From: Streptomyces sp. JB150
GTDB lineage: Bacteria; Actinomycetota; Actinomycetes; Streptomycetales; Streptomycetaceae
Length of the DNA: 64,000 bases
Direction: 5' to 3'
Assembly: GCF_011193355.1 (NCBI RefSeq)
Contig: NZ_CP049780.1
Location: 6,113,798-6,177,797 of the forward strand
Of the stretch, positions 33,267 to 40,641 are shown piece after piece (position 1 is the first letter of the stretch; the number at the start of each line of letters is the position of its first letter). The translations under genes were made by a program, and so were the position numbers. The notes below the pieces were generated by a model, which did no database searches, was not told where the DNA came from, and was given only the letters and a program-made list of their open reading frames with translations.

Positions 33267-34946
33267 ATGGCGAACTGGACGAAGGACGACGTACGGCACG
33301 CGGTGGCCGGGGTGCTCGGCGTGGATCCCGGCACGATCTCCGACACGGAGAACCTGATCGGCCAGGGGATGGACTCCATCCGGATGATGAAGCTGGCGGG
33401 CGGCTGGCGGCGCGCCGGCGCGGCCGTCACCTTCCGCCTGCTGGCGGAGAACCCGACCGTGGAGCAGTGGCACACGGCGCTGACGGCCGGTGCACCCTCC
33501 TCGCCGACGCCGCAGGAGGAGACGACGGCCGGCACGGTTCCCGGACCGCGACCCGTCGACGCGGAGGCCGCCTTCGACCTCACCCCCGTGCAGCGGGCGT
33601 ACTGGATCGGACGCCGTGAAGGTATGCCCCTCGGCGGTGTCGGCTGCCACGCCTATCTGGAGCTGGACGGCAGCGATATCCGCCCCGAGCGGCTGGAGAC
33701 CGCGGTACAGCGGGTCCTGGCCCGCCATCCCATGCTTCGGGCGAGGTTCCTGGACGACGGACGGCAGCAGATCCTCACCGAGAGCCCATGGCCGGGCCTC
33801 GTCGTCCACGACCTCACCGCCACCGAGCCCGAGAAGACCGAACGTGGCCTCGACGAGCTGCGCGCCCGCCTGTCCCACCGCGTGCTCGACGTCGCTGCCG
33901 GCGAGGTGTTCGACGTACAGCTGACCCTGCTGCCAGGCGGCGCCACCCGCGTCCACGTCAACATCGATCTGCTGGTCGCCGACGTGGCCAGCATCGAGCG
34001 GGTGCTCGCCGACCTGGCGGCGGCCTACCGGGACCCGGAGGGACTCCCGTCCCCGCCGCCGTACGCGTTCCCGCAGTACCTGGCGGACTACCGAGCCTGG
34101 TGCGGTTCGCCGGGCGACCCCGCCGCCCCGCTCGCGGTGGCCCGGGACTACTGGCGCGCCCGGCTTCCCGAACTCCCTGCCGAGGGGCCGGCGTTGCCGT
34201 TGGCCAAGCGGCCACAGGAGGTCGTCCGGCCCAGGTTCTCGCGGCGCAGCTTCCTGCTCGATGCCGACGCCTGGCAGCGCCTCACCGGCCGGGCACGCGC
34301 CCACGGACTGACCGCCGCGTCCGTCCTCGCCGCCGCTTACGCCGAGGTGCTGGGTGCATGGAGCGAGAACCGCCACTTCCTGCTCAACATCCCTCTGTTC
34401 GACCGGCAGCCGCTGCATCCGGCGGTCGACGATCTGGTCGCCGACTTCACCAGCCTTGTGCTCCTGAGCGTCGACGTACGCCGACCCGCCCCGTTCGTCG
34501 AGCGCGTGCGAGACCTGCAGGGGCAACTCCAGCGGAACGTCTCCCACGGGCAGTACTCCGCCCTGAGCGTTCTGCAGGACCTGCGCCGGGCCCGGCGTGG
34601 CAAGCCCGTCTCCGCGCCCGTGGTGTTCGCGTGCAACCTCGGCTCCGCGTTCGTCCGCCCGGACGTCCAGACCGAGCTGGGTGCCTGGAGCTGGATGCTG
34701 TCCCAGACCCCGCAGGTCATGCTCGACCACCAGGTCTACGAGATCGACGGCGCGCTGCTGCTGGCCTGGGACGCCGTCGACGAACTGTTCCCGGAAGGGC
34801 TGATGGACGACATGGTGCGCTCCTACGAGGCGCTGTTGAACCGGTTGGCGGAACCGGACGCCGACTGGGCCGCGCCGGCGGCGGTCGCGTCGCCGGCACC
34901 GGCGGGGGAGCCGGGGCCCATGCGTACGACGGGGAGCGTGTCATGA
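33267..34946 (+). CDS. NRPS: aryl carrier protein-cyclization (ArCP-Cy)
   Basis: This 559-residue protein carries an N-terminal aryl carrier domain with phosphopantetheine Ser37 in GQGMDSIRMMK, the form found in PchE, HMWP2 and VibB. A complete cyclization domain follows (about 105-550): FDLTPVQRAYWIGRRE, the intact core Asp234-x4-Asp239-x2-Ser242 (DLLVADVAS), and LSQTPQVMLDHQVY. It receives salicylate from the ligase at 6067, condenses it with cysteine and closes the thiazoline ring. The split from its A domain (on the protein at 25650) is unlike the single-chain PchE. The ATG lies 7 bases after the previous stop. Confidence 0.93.
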   Translation: MANWTKDDVRHAVAGVLGVDPGTISDTENLIGQGMDSIRMMKLAGGWRRAGAAVTFRLLAENPTVEQWHTALTAGAPSSPTPQEETTAGTVPGPRPVDAEAAFDLTPVQRAYWIGRREGMPLGGVGCHAYLELDGSDIRPERLETAVQRVLARHPMLRARFLDDGRQQILTESPWPGLVVHDLTATEPEKTERGLDELRARLSHRVLDVAAGEVFDVQLTLLPGGATRVHVNIDLLVADVASIERVLADLAAAYRDPEGLPSPPPYAFPQYLADYRAWCGSPGDPAAPLAVARDYWRARLPELPAEGPALPLAKRPQEVVRPRFSRRSFLLDADAWQRLTGRARAHGLTAASVLAAAYAEVLGAWSENRHFLLNIPLFDRQPLHPAVDDLVADFTSLVLLSVDVRRPAPFVERVRDLQGQLQRNVSHGQYSALSVLQDLRRARRGKPVSAPVVFACNLGSAFVRPDVQTELGAWSWMLSQTPQVMLDHQVYEIDGALLLAWDAVDELFPEGLMDDMVRSYEALLNRLAEPDADWAAPAAVASPAPAGEPGPMRTTGSVS

Positions 34947-35719
34947 GAGGACCCGTCTCCGCCGACACCCGCTGGCTGCGCCGCTTCCGCGCGGCGGAGC
35001 ACGCCCCGGTCCGCCTGGTGTGCTTCCCGCACGCCGGTGGATCGGCGGGGTTCTACTTCCCGTTCGCCCAGGCGCTCACGCCAGACGCGGAAGTGATCGC
35101 GGTGCAGTACCCGGGTCGTCAGGACCGGCTCAACGAGCCGGGCGTCGATGACATCGGCCGCTTGGCCGACGGCGTCCTGGGAGCCCTGCTGCCGTCACTG
35201 GACGAACGGCCGCTCGCGCTGTTCGGCCACAGCATGGGCGCGGTGGTGGCCTACGAGGCGGCCCGCCGCCTCGAACACGAGTTCCGTGCCGCGCCCGCAC
35301 TTCTGTTCGCGTCGGGCCGCCGAGCCCCCTGCCGCCACCGCGACGAGTACACCCACCTGAAGAACGACGCAGGCCTGATGGCCGAACTACGGGAGCTGGG
35401 CGGCACGAACGCGGATCTCCTCGCGGAGGAGGGCCTGCTGCGGATGTTCCTGCCGGCCGTCCGCGTCGACTACCGGGCGATCGAGACGTACCGGCACCGG
35501 TCCGGACCCGAGCCGAGCTGCCCGATCGCCGTGCTGACCGGCGCGGAGGACCCCAAGGTCACCCTCGACGAGGCGGCCGACTGGCGCCATCACACCACTG
35601 GCGAGTGCACCCTGGACGTCTTCCCCGGCCGGCACTTCTTCCTGACCGACGCGGCCGAGGACGTCGTCCGGCTGGTCACGGGCCGACTGCGGCGCCTTGC
35701 GCCCGGAGCCGTACGGTAG
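34943..35719 (+). CDS. type II (editing) thioesterase
   Basis: This 258-residue alpha/beta-hydrolase carries VRLVCFPHAGGSAGFYFPF, AVQYPGRQDR, an intact nucleophile elbow GHSMGA and the C-terminal catalytic His in GRHFFLTD. Such enzymes clear misloaded acyl groups from carrier domains. The ATG overlaps the stop of the ArCP-Cy gene, so it is the last gene of the NRPS operon. It is the active counterpart of the serine-less homologue at 8060. Confidence 0.93.
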   Translation: MRGPVSADTRWLRRFRAAEHAPVRLVCFPHAGGSAGFYFPFAQALTPDAEVIAVQYPGRQDRLNEPGVDDIGRLADGVLGALLPSLDERPLALFGHSMGAVVAYEAARRLEHEFRAAPALLFASGRRAPCRHRDEYTHLKNDAGLMAELRELGGTNADLLAEEGLLRMFLPAVRVDYRAIETYRHRSGPEPSCPIAVLTGAEDPKVTLDEAADWRHHTTGECTLDVFPGRHFFLTDAAEDVVRLVTGRLRRLAPGAVR

Positions 35720-35723
35720 TGGC

Positions 35724-36995
35724 GTGTACGCGTTCCTGAACACTCCCCGCTGGTGGGCGATCAACCTCTTAGCCGTACTCGCGGTGCCCGTCTGCCTCTT
35801 CATGGGCGGCTGGCAACTCGACCGCTTCGGGGCGAGTGTCGCCTCCCACCGCGAGGCGGAGCGCAGGGAGGCCTCCGCCGACCGGCAGCCCGCCGCGCCC
35901 CTGGCCGCGGCGCTGCCGGTAACCCGGGAGAGCGTGGGCCGCCCCACCACCGCCACCGGTCACTACGACCGGAACGCCCAGTTCCTGATCCCGGACCGGT
36001 GGCTGGACGGGCGGCGCGGTTTCTACGTGCTGACCCTGCTGCGCACCGGGAACGGCGCGGCCCTGCCCGTCGTACGCGGCTGGCTTCCCGGCGACGCCCG
36101 CCCCGCGGCGGCACCCGCGCCGCCGCCCGGCCGCGTCACCGTCACCGGCGTCCTCCAGGCTTCCGAGGACGTCCGCACCAGGGGCGTCGACGCGGACGGC
36201 GGTCTCCCCACCGGCCGGCTCGGCCTCATCAACGCCGCCTCGCTGGTGAACCTCGTCCCCTACCCCGTGCACGACGCCTGGATCACCCTCCCGGATCCGC
36301 CCGGTGCCCTGCGCGCCGTACCCCCGGCCGCCGCCCCCGGCACCGGCCTGGACCTCAAGGCGTTCCAGAACCTCGGCTACACCGGCGAGTGGTTCGTCTT
36401 CGCGGGCTTCGTCGTCTTCATGTGGTTCCGGCTCTTCCGCGGCGAGGTGGAACAGGCCCGAGCCGCCACGTCGCCCGGGACCGCCGTCTCCGCCACCGCG
36501 CCCGCAACCACCGTCTCCGGCACCGCCGAGCCCGGAACTCCCGCACAGCCTCCCGTCACCGCACAGGAACCCGTCTCCGGACAGGCGCCGTTCCCCGCCC
36601 TCGCCCCACCCCGGCGGAGCGACATGGCCGCTGACGCCCGCAAGGACCGGACCCTCAAGATCACCGGAGCCCTCCTCGGCACCGCCCTGTTCGCCCTCAT
36701 CACCTACGCGGGCACCACCTACGTCACCGGCCGGCAGGCCGCCGACGGCACACTCATCGCCTTCGAGACGCTCTCCGACCGGACGGTCCAGGCCCGCCTG
36801 GAAGTCCGCAAGTCCCGCGAAACGGTCGCCGTCTGCACTGTCCGCACCCTCTCGGCTCGTGGTGCCGAGGTAGGCCGCCGTGACATCCGCTTCACGGAGC
36901 CCCGCGACCACGTGAACACGTTCGTGACCGTCCGGACGACGCAGCGCGCGGTGGGCCTGGAACTGGTGGGCTGCCGGAGCGCGACCGGGCCCTGA
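35724..36995 (+). CDS. SURF1-family protein fused to a DUF4307 domain
   Basis: This is a single frame of 423 residues. Residues 1-235 are a SURF1-type cytochrome oxidase assembly factor: TM1 WWAINLLAVLAVPVCLFMGGWQLDR, GHYDRNAQFLIPDR, LVVRGW-like LPVVRGWLPG, and a C-terminal TM (WFVFAGFVVFMWFRLFRGE). A Thr/Ala/Pro-rich linker of about 55 residues follows. From about 305 it continues as DUF4307: ADARKDRTLKITGALLG, a TM segment and CTVRTLSARGAEVGRRDI. The two families are usually separate genes. It starts 5 bases after the cluster's last gene, at a GTG; a coding role in the cluster is unlikely. Confidence 0.85.
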   Translation: MYAFLNTPRWWAINLLAVLAVPVCLFMGGWQLDRFGASVASHREAERREASADRQPAAPLAAALPVTRESVGRPTTATGHYDRNAQFLIPDRWLDGRRGFYVLTLLRTGNGAALPVVRGWLPGDARPAAAPAPPPGRVTVTGVLQASEDVRTRGVDADGGLPTGRLGLINAASLVNLVPYPVHDAWITLPDPPGALRAVPPAAAPGTGLDLKAFQNLGYTGEWFVFAGFVVFMWFRLFRGEVEQARAATSPGTAVSATAPATTVSGTAEPGTPAQPPVTAQEPVSGQAPFPALAPPRRSDMAADARKDRTLKITGALLGTALFALITYAGTTYVTGRQAADGTLIAFETLSDRTVQARLEVRKSRETVAVCTVRTLSARGAEVGRRDIRFTEPRDHVNTFVTVRTTQRAVGLELVGCRSATGP

Positions 36996-37055
36996 CCGGC
37001 CCGGGGGAGAGGGGAGAGGTGAGCGGCGGTGAACCCGGACTCCGCGGTGCGCCGG

Positions 37056-38219
37056 CTACAGCCAGTCACGCCTCTTGAAGATCAGGTACAGGCTCGTGCA
37101 CACGACCGCCATCAGCAGGACGGCGAAGGGGTAGCCGAACGCCCAGTGCAGCTCCGGCATGTGGTCGAAGTTCATGCCGTAGATCGTGCCGACCAGCGTC
37201 GGGGCGAAGAGGATCGCCGCCCAGGACGAGATCTTCTTGATCTCCTCGTTCTGCTCGAAGCCCGCCTCCGCCAGCGCCCGCATCTCCGCGTTCTGCTGCT
37301 GGGTGACCAGGGTGGCGTTGACGGTGAGGATCTCGGTGAGGGCCTGGCGGAAGCCGTCGACGCGTTCGCTGATGTGGGTGACGTGGTCGGCGACGTCGCG
37401 CAGGTAGCGCTGGAGTTCCTCGTCGGTGCCGTACTTGGAGAAGCCCGCCATGAGACCGTGCAGCATGCCCACCAGGGGGCGGGTGGCGCGCTGGAACTCG
37501 ACCATCTCGCGGGACAGTTCGTAGATGCGGCGGGACACCTCGGGATCGCCGCGGAAGACCTCCGTCTCGATCTCGTCGATGTCGTTCTGCACGCCGGCGA
37601 CGACCGGGGCGTACCCGTCGACCACGGCGTCCAGGATGGCGTAGAGCACCGCCTCGGGGCCCAGCTTCAGCAGCTCCGGGGTCTCCTCCATGCGGCGGCG
37701 CACCGCGGACAGGTCGGGGGCGGCGCCGTGGCGGACGGTGATGACGAAGTCGGGGCCCACGAAGACGTGCAGCTCGGCGAAGTCGACCTCCTCGGGCGCG
37801 TCCAGGTAGCGGGCCGCCCGCAGGACGACGAACAGCGTGTCGCCGTACCGTTCCAGCTTGGGGCGCTGGTGGGCCTCCATCGCGTCCTCGACGGCGAGCG
37901 GGTGGAGGCCGAACTCCTCGGCCAGGGAATGCAGTTCGCGTGCGGTGGGGCGGGCCAGGCCGATCCAGGCCATGCCGGAGGGCTGGGCGCGCAGGGCGCG
38001 GTAGGTCTCGGCGAGGGAGGCGGGGGAGGAGACGCGGACGCCGTCCTGGTAGAGGGCCGACTGCACGATGCCCACGGGCTCGGCGGGCGGCCGGCGGACC
38101 GCGGGCTCGCGCGCGGGTGCGGGCCCCGGCCGCGGCGGGGACGGGGGCGTGGCGCGGCGCCACACCGGTCGTCGCGGGCTGCGTCCGTTCCCGGAGTCCT
38201 TCGCGGCGATGAGGGGCAC
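37056..38219 (-). CDS. CorA-family magnesium/cobalt transporter
   Basis: This 387-residue protein has a long Arg/Pro-rich N-terminus, then a CorA cytoplasmic domain (AVEDAMEAHQRPKLERYGDTLFVVLRAARY). It ends with two transmembrane helices and the signature GMNFDHMPEL (GMN motif) before the final helix and the basic tail KRRDWL. It forms a pentameric Mg2+ channel in the cell membrane. The start is uncertain; the GTG at 38219 is the most upstream plausible one. It is divergent from the winged-helix gene, with a 207-base gap. Confidence 0.93.
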   Translation of the reverse strand: MPLIAAKDSGNGRSPRRPVWRRATPPSPPRPGPAPAREPAVRRPPAEPVGIVQSALYQDGVRVSSPASLAETYRALRAQPSGMAWIGLARPTARELHSLAEEFGLHPLAVEDAMEAHQRPKLERYGDTLFVVLRAARYLDAPEEVDFAELHVFVGPDFVITVRHGAAPDLSAVRRRMEETPELLKLGPEAVLYAILDAVVDGYAPVVAGVQNDIDEIETEVFRGDPEVSRRIYELSREMVEFQRATRPLVGMLHGLMAGFSKYGTDEELQRYLRDVADHVTHISERVDGFRQALTEILTVNATLVTQQQNAEMRALAEAGFEQNEEIKKISSWAAILFAPTLVGTIYGMNFDHMPELHWAFGYPFAVLLMAVVCTSLYLIFKRRDWL

Positions 38220-38426
38220 CTCCCTGGTGGCCGATGGCAGCCGGCGGCCGATCGCTGGTGGCCGGTGGCCGGTTCCGGTGGTCGAGAGTCGGTCGGTCAG
38301 TAGGATATACGGGGCAAAACGCGCCTGTCGGGGCGGGTCCGGCGCGGTCTCGGTGCGGCCCCCGCCCGCCGCCAGGACCGCGCAAGTAGGACCGCATCTG
38401 TCCTCATGCCCCGCTAGCGTGCCGTC

Positions 38427-39548
38427 ATGACCAGGACGAAGGCCCAGCCCGCCGCGACCGGCCCCGTGCTCACCACCCGCGCGCTCAACCGGGCCACCCT
38501 CGCCCGCCAGCTCCTGCTGCGGCGCTCGCCGATGTCCGCGAAGGCGGCCGTCGAGCATCTGGTCGGACTCCAGGCGCAGGAGGTGAAGCCGCCGTACGTC
38601 GCGCTCGCCGCCCGGCTCGACGGCTTCACCACCGGAGAGCTGTCCGGGCTGCTCGCCGGCCGCGAGGCGGTGCGGATCGTCACCCTGCGCTCCACCATCC
38701 ACCTCCACACCGCCGACGACTGCCTCGCCCTGCGGCCGCTGGTCCAGCCGGCCCGCGACCGGGAACTGAACATGAAGACGTTCCGGGACGGTCTCACCGG
38801 CGTCGACCTCGGCCGGCTCGCCGCCCTCGCCCGCGCGTTCGTGGAGAGCGAGCCGCGCACCATGCGGCAGCTGCGCGAGGCGCTCGGCGCCGAGTGGCCC
38901 GACGCCGACCCGCAGGCCCTCGCGGTCGCCGCCCGCTGCACGCTGCCGCTGGTCCAGGTCACACCGCGCGGCATGTGGGGCAGGAGCGCGCAGGTCGCCC
39001 TCACCACCGCCGAGCACTGGCTGGGCCGCCCGGCAGGACCGCCCGCCGACCTGGACACCGTCGTCCCGCGCTACCTCGCCGCCTTCGGGCCGGCCTCCGT
39101 GCGAGACTTCCAGACCTGGTCCGGGCTGACCCGCACCCGGCCCGCCTTCGACCGCCTGCGGCCCTCCCTGCTCACCTTCCGCGACCCCGGCGGCACCGAA
39201 CTCTTCGACCTGCCCGACGCCCCGCGCCCCGACCCGGACACCCCCGCTCCGCCGCGCCTGCTGCCCGAGTTCGACAACCTGCTGCTCTCCCACGCCGACC
39301 GCGCCCGCGTCGTCCCGCCCCCGCACCGCGGGCGCACCTGGCAGGCGAACACCCTGTACTGCCCGCTCCTCGTCGACGGCTTCCTCGCGGGCGTGTGGCG
39401 GCTGTACGACGACGCCCTCGTCATCGAGCCGTTCACGGACCTGACGAGGGCGCGCCGCACGGAGGTGGCGGAGGAGGCGGAGCGGATGCTGAACGTGCTG
39501 TATCCGGACGCCTCGTACGACGTCCGGTTCGGGACCGTGCTTCCCTGA
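38427..39548 (+). CDS. winged-helix DNA-binding protein, AlkZ-like (HTH_42) family
   Basis: This 373-residue protein has the HTH_42/DUF1006 winged-helix layout: TRALNRATLARQLLLRR, the QxQ motif in HLVGLQAQE (characteristic of AlkZ-type DNA glycosylases), LRSTIHLHTADD, and a C-terminal segment with LLPEFDNLLLSHADR and WQANTLYCPLLVDG. Some relatives unhook DNA crosslinks or give resistance to azinomycin; most actinobacterial copies are unstudied. It has its own terminator. It is 2.7 kb beyond the cluster end, and a link to it is not indicated. Confidence 0.85.
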   Translation: MTRTKAQPAATGPVLTTRALNRATLARQLLLRRSPMSAKAAVEHLVGLQAQEVKPPYVALAARLDGFTTGELSGLLAGREAVRIVTLRSTIHLHTADDCLALRPLVQPARDRELNMKTFRDGLTGVDLGRLAALARAFVESEPRTMRQLREALGAEWPDADPQALAVAARCTLPLVQVTPRGMWGRSAQVALTTAEHWLGRPAGPPADLDTVVPRYLAAFGPASVRDFQTWSGLTRTRPAFDRLRPSLLTFRDPGGTELFDLPDAPRPDPDTPAPPRLLPEFDNLLLSHADRARVVPPPHRGRTWQANTLYCPLLVDGFLAGVWRLYDDALVIEPFTDLTRARRTEVAEEAERMLNVLYPDASYDVRFGTVLP

Positions 39549-39559
39549 CCGCATGGAAA

Positions 39560-39600
39560 GGGGGCGCTGCGGGCCGCTCGTGGAGGCCCGCAACGCCCCC
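39560..39600 (+). terminator. strong hairpin terminator
   Basis: A 16-base arm (39560-39575) pairs with 39585-39600 around a 9-base loop; one C-A mismatch interrupts an otherwise perfect GC-rich stem. It sits between two convergent genes, the winged-helix protein and the trypsin, and could serve both. Confidence 0.85.
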
Positions 39601-39644
39601 TCGTCGTCGACCGAGGGGTGGTTGCCCTCGGAAGCCTCTCCCCG

Positions 39645-40436
39645 CTACGAGGTGACCTGCGCGGTCACCAGGCTGGAGAAGGTGGTCAGCCGGGTGTAGA
39701 CACCCGGGTAACCGGCCTGGGCGCAGCCCTCGCCCCAGGAAGTGATCCCTGCCAGGACGCCCCCGACGAGCAGGGGACCGCCGCTGTCGCCCTGGCAGGT
39801 GTCCACGCCGCCGGAGGAGTATCCGGCGCACACCATCTCGCTCGCGACGAAGTCGGTGCCGTAACTGCTCCGGCAGCTCGTGTCGGAGACGATCGGCACG
39901 GTCGCGGTGCGCAGCTGGTTGGAGGAGCTGCCGCTTTGCGACGTGGTGCCCCAGCCGAGCACCCGGGCGGTGGTGCCGGCCGCGTAGACGGAGGTGTCGG
40001 TGGAGGAGACGTACTTCGCCGTGGCGTACGGCATCGACGTCGACAGCGTCAGCACCGCCACGTCCTCACCGCGGGTGGCGGAGGTGTAGTTCGGGTGGAT
40101 CCAGATCTTGCTGACCCGCGCGACGGTGCCGTTGGTGCCGTTCAGGTAGGTGCGGCCGCCGACCACGCGGACGCTGCTCGTCGTCTCGCCGACCATGCAG
40201 TGCGCGGCGGTGACGACCTTCGTCGGGGAGACCAGCGTGCCACCGCAGAACTGGTTCTGCGAGGCGTCGGTGATCTGCATCATGAACGGGTACGCGCTGG
40301 TCGTGGTCGTGGTGCCGCCGACGATGGGCTGGGGCGCGGCGACGGCCGAGGGGGCGGCGGTGAGCGCGGTCGCGGCGGCAGCGGCGGTCGCGGCTATCGC
40401 GACGGCGGTCTTTCTCGCACGGGTGAGCCCGAACAT
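39645..40436 (-). CDS. secreted trypsin-like serine protease (S1 family)
   Basis: This 263-residue preproprotein carries a Sec signal peptide (residues 1-34, ending ASAVAAP-like PSAVAAPQP) and a mature start IVGGTTTT. The triad is His in TAAHC, Asp in GEDVAVL and Ser in GDSGGP. Asp in GVDTCQGDSGGP, six residues before the catalytic Ser, gives Arg/Lys specificity, as in Streptomyces griseus trypsin. Three Cys pairs are in the usual places. The ATG at 40436 has GAGGAG upstream. A CCCCCTAGGGGG palindrome lies about 140 bases upstream. Confidence 0.94.
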   Translation of the reverse strand: MFGLTRARKTAVAIAATAAAAATALTAAPSAVAAPQPIVGGTTTTTSAYPFMMQITDASQNQFCGGTLVSPTKVVTAAHCMVGETTSSVRVVGGRTYLNGTNGTVARVSKIWIHPNYTSATRGEDVAVLTLSTSMPYATAKYVSSTDTSVYAAGTTARVLGWGTTSQSGSSSNQLRTATVPIVSDTSCRSSYGTDFVASEMVCAGYSSGGVDTCQGDSGGPLLVGGVLAGITSWGEGCAQAGYPGVYTRLTTFSSLVTAQVTS

Positions 40437-40576
40437 GAGTCTCCTCAAGGGGGGTTGCCGGTGGGGGGCGCGCGGGTGTGGGGGTGGTGCACGGAGGTCC
40501 GGGACGACCTCCGTGTGCCCGGCGAGCGGCACGGCCCTTACGCTAGGGCCGCGTCCCGCGGCGCCCCAATGAGGGA

Positions 40577-40591
40577 ACCCCCTAGGGGGGT
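40577..40591. promoter_or_regulatory. CCCCCTAGGGGG palindrome upstream of the trypsin gene
   Basis: A perfect 12-base palindrome (40578-40589) with outer A and T lies between the LuxR regulator stop and the trypsin start. A related dyad, ACCCCC-GTTA-GGGGGT, occurs at 44592-44607 by the second LuxR gene. It may bind one of the two LuxR proteins; unproven. Confidence 0.5.
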
Positions 40592-40641
40592 CGGGGAGGG
40601 AAAACCCTCGGTCGCGGCCGGACGGAACCGGCCACGGTGGC

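Noticed and set aside
38427..39548. AlkZ-like protein as a resistance gene of the biosynthetic cluster
   Set aside because: It is separated from the cluster by the SURF1 fusion and CorA genes, and nothing in the cluster suggests a DNA-crosslinking product.
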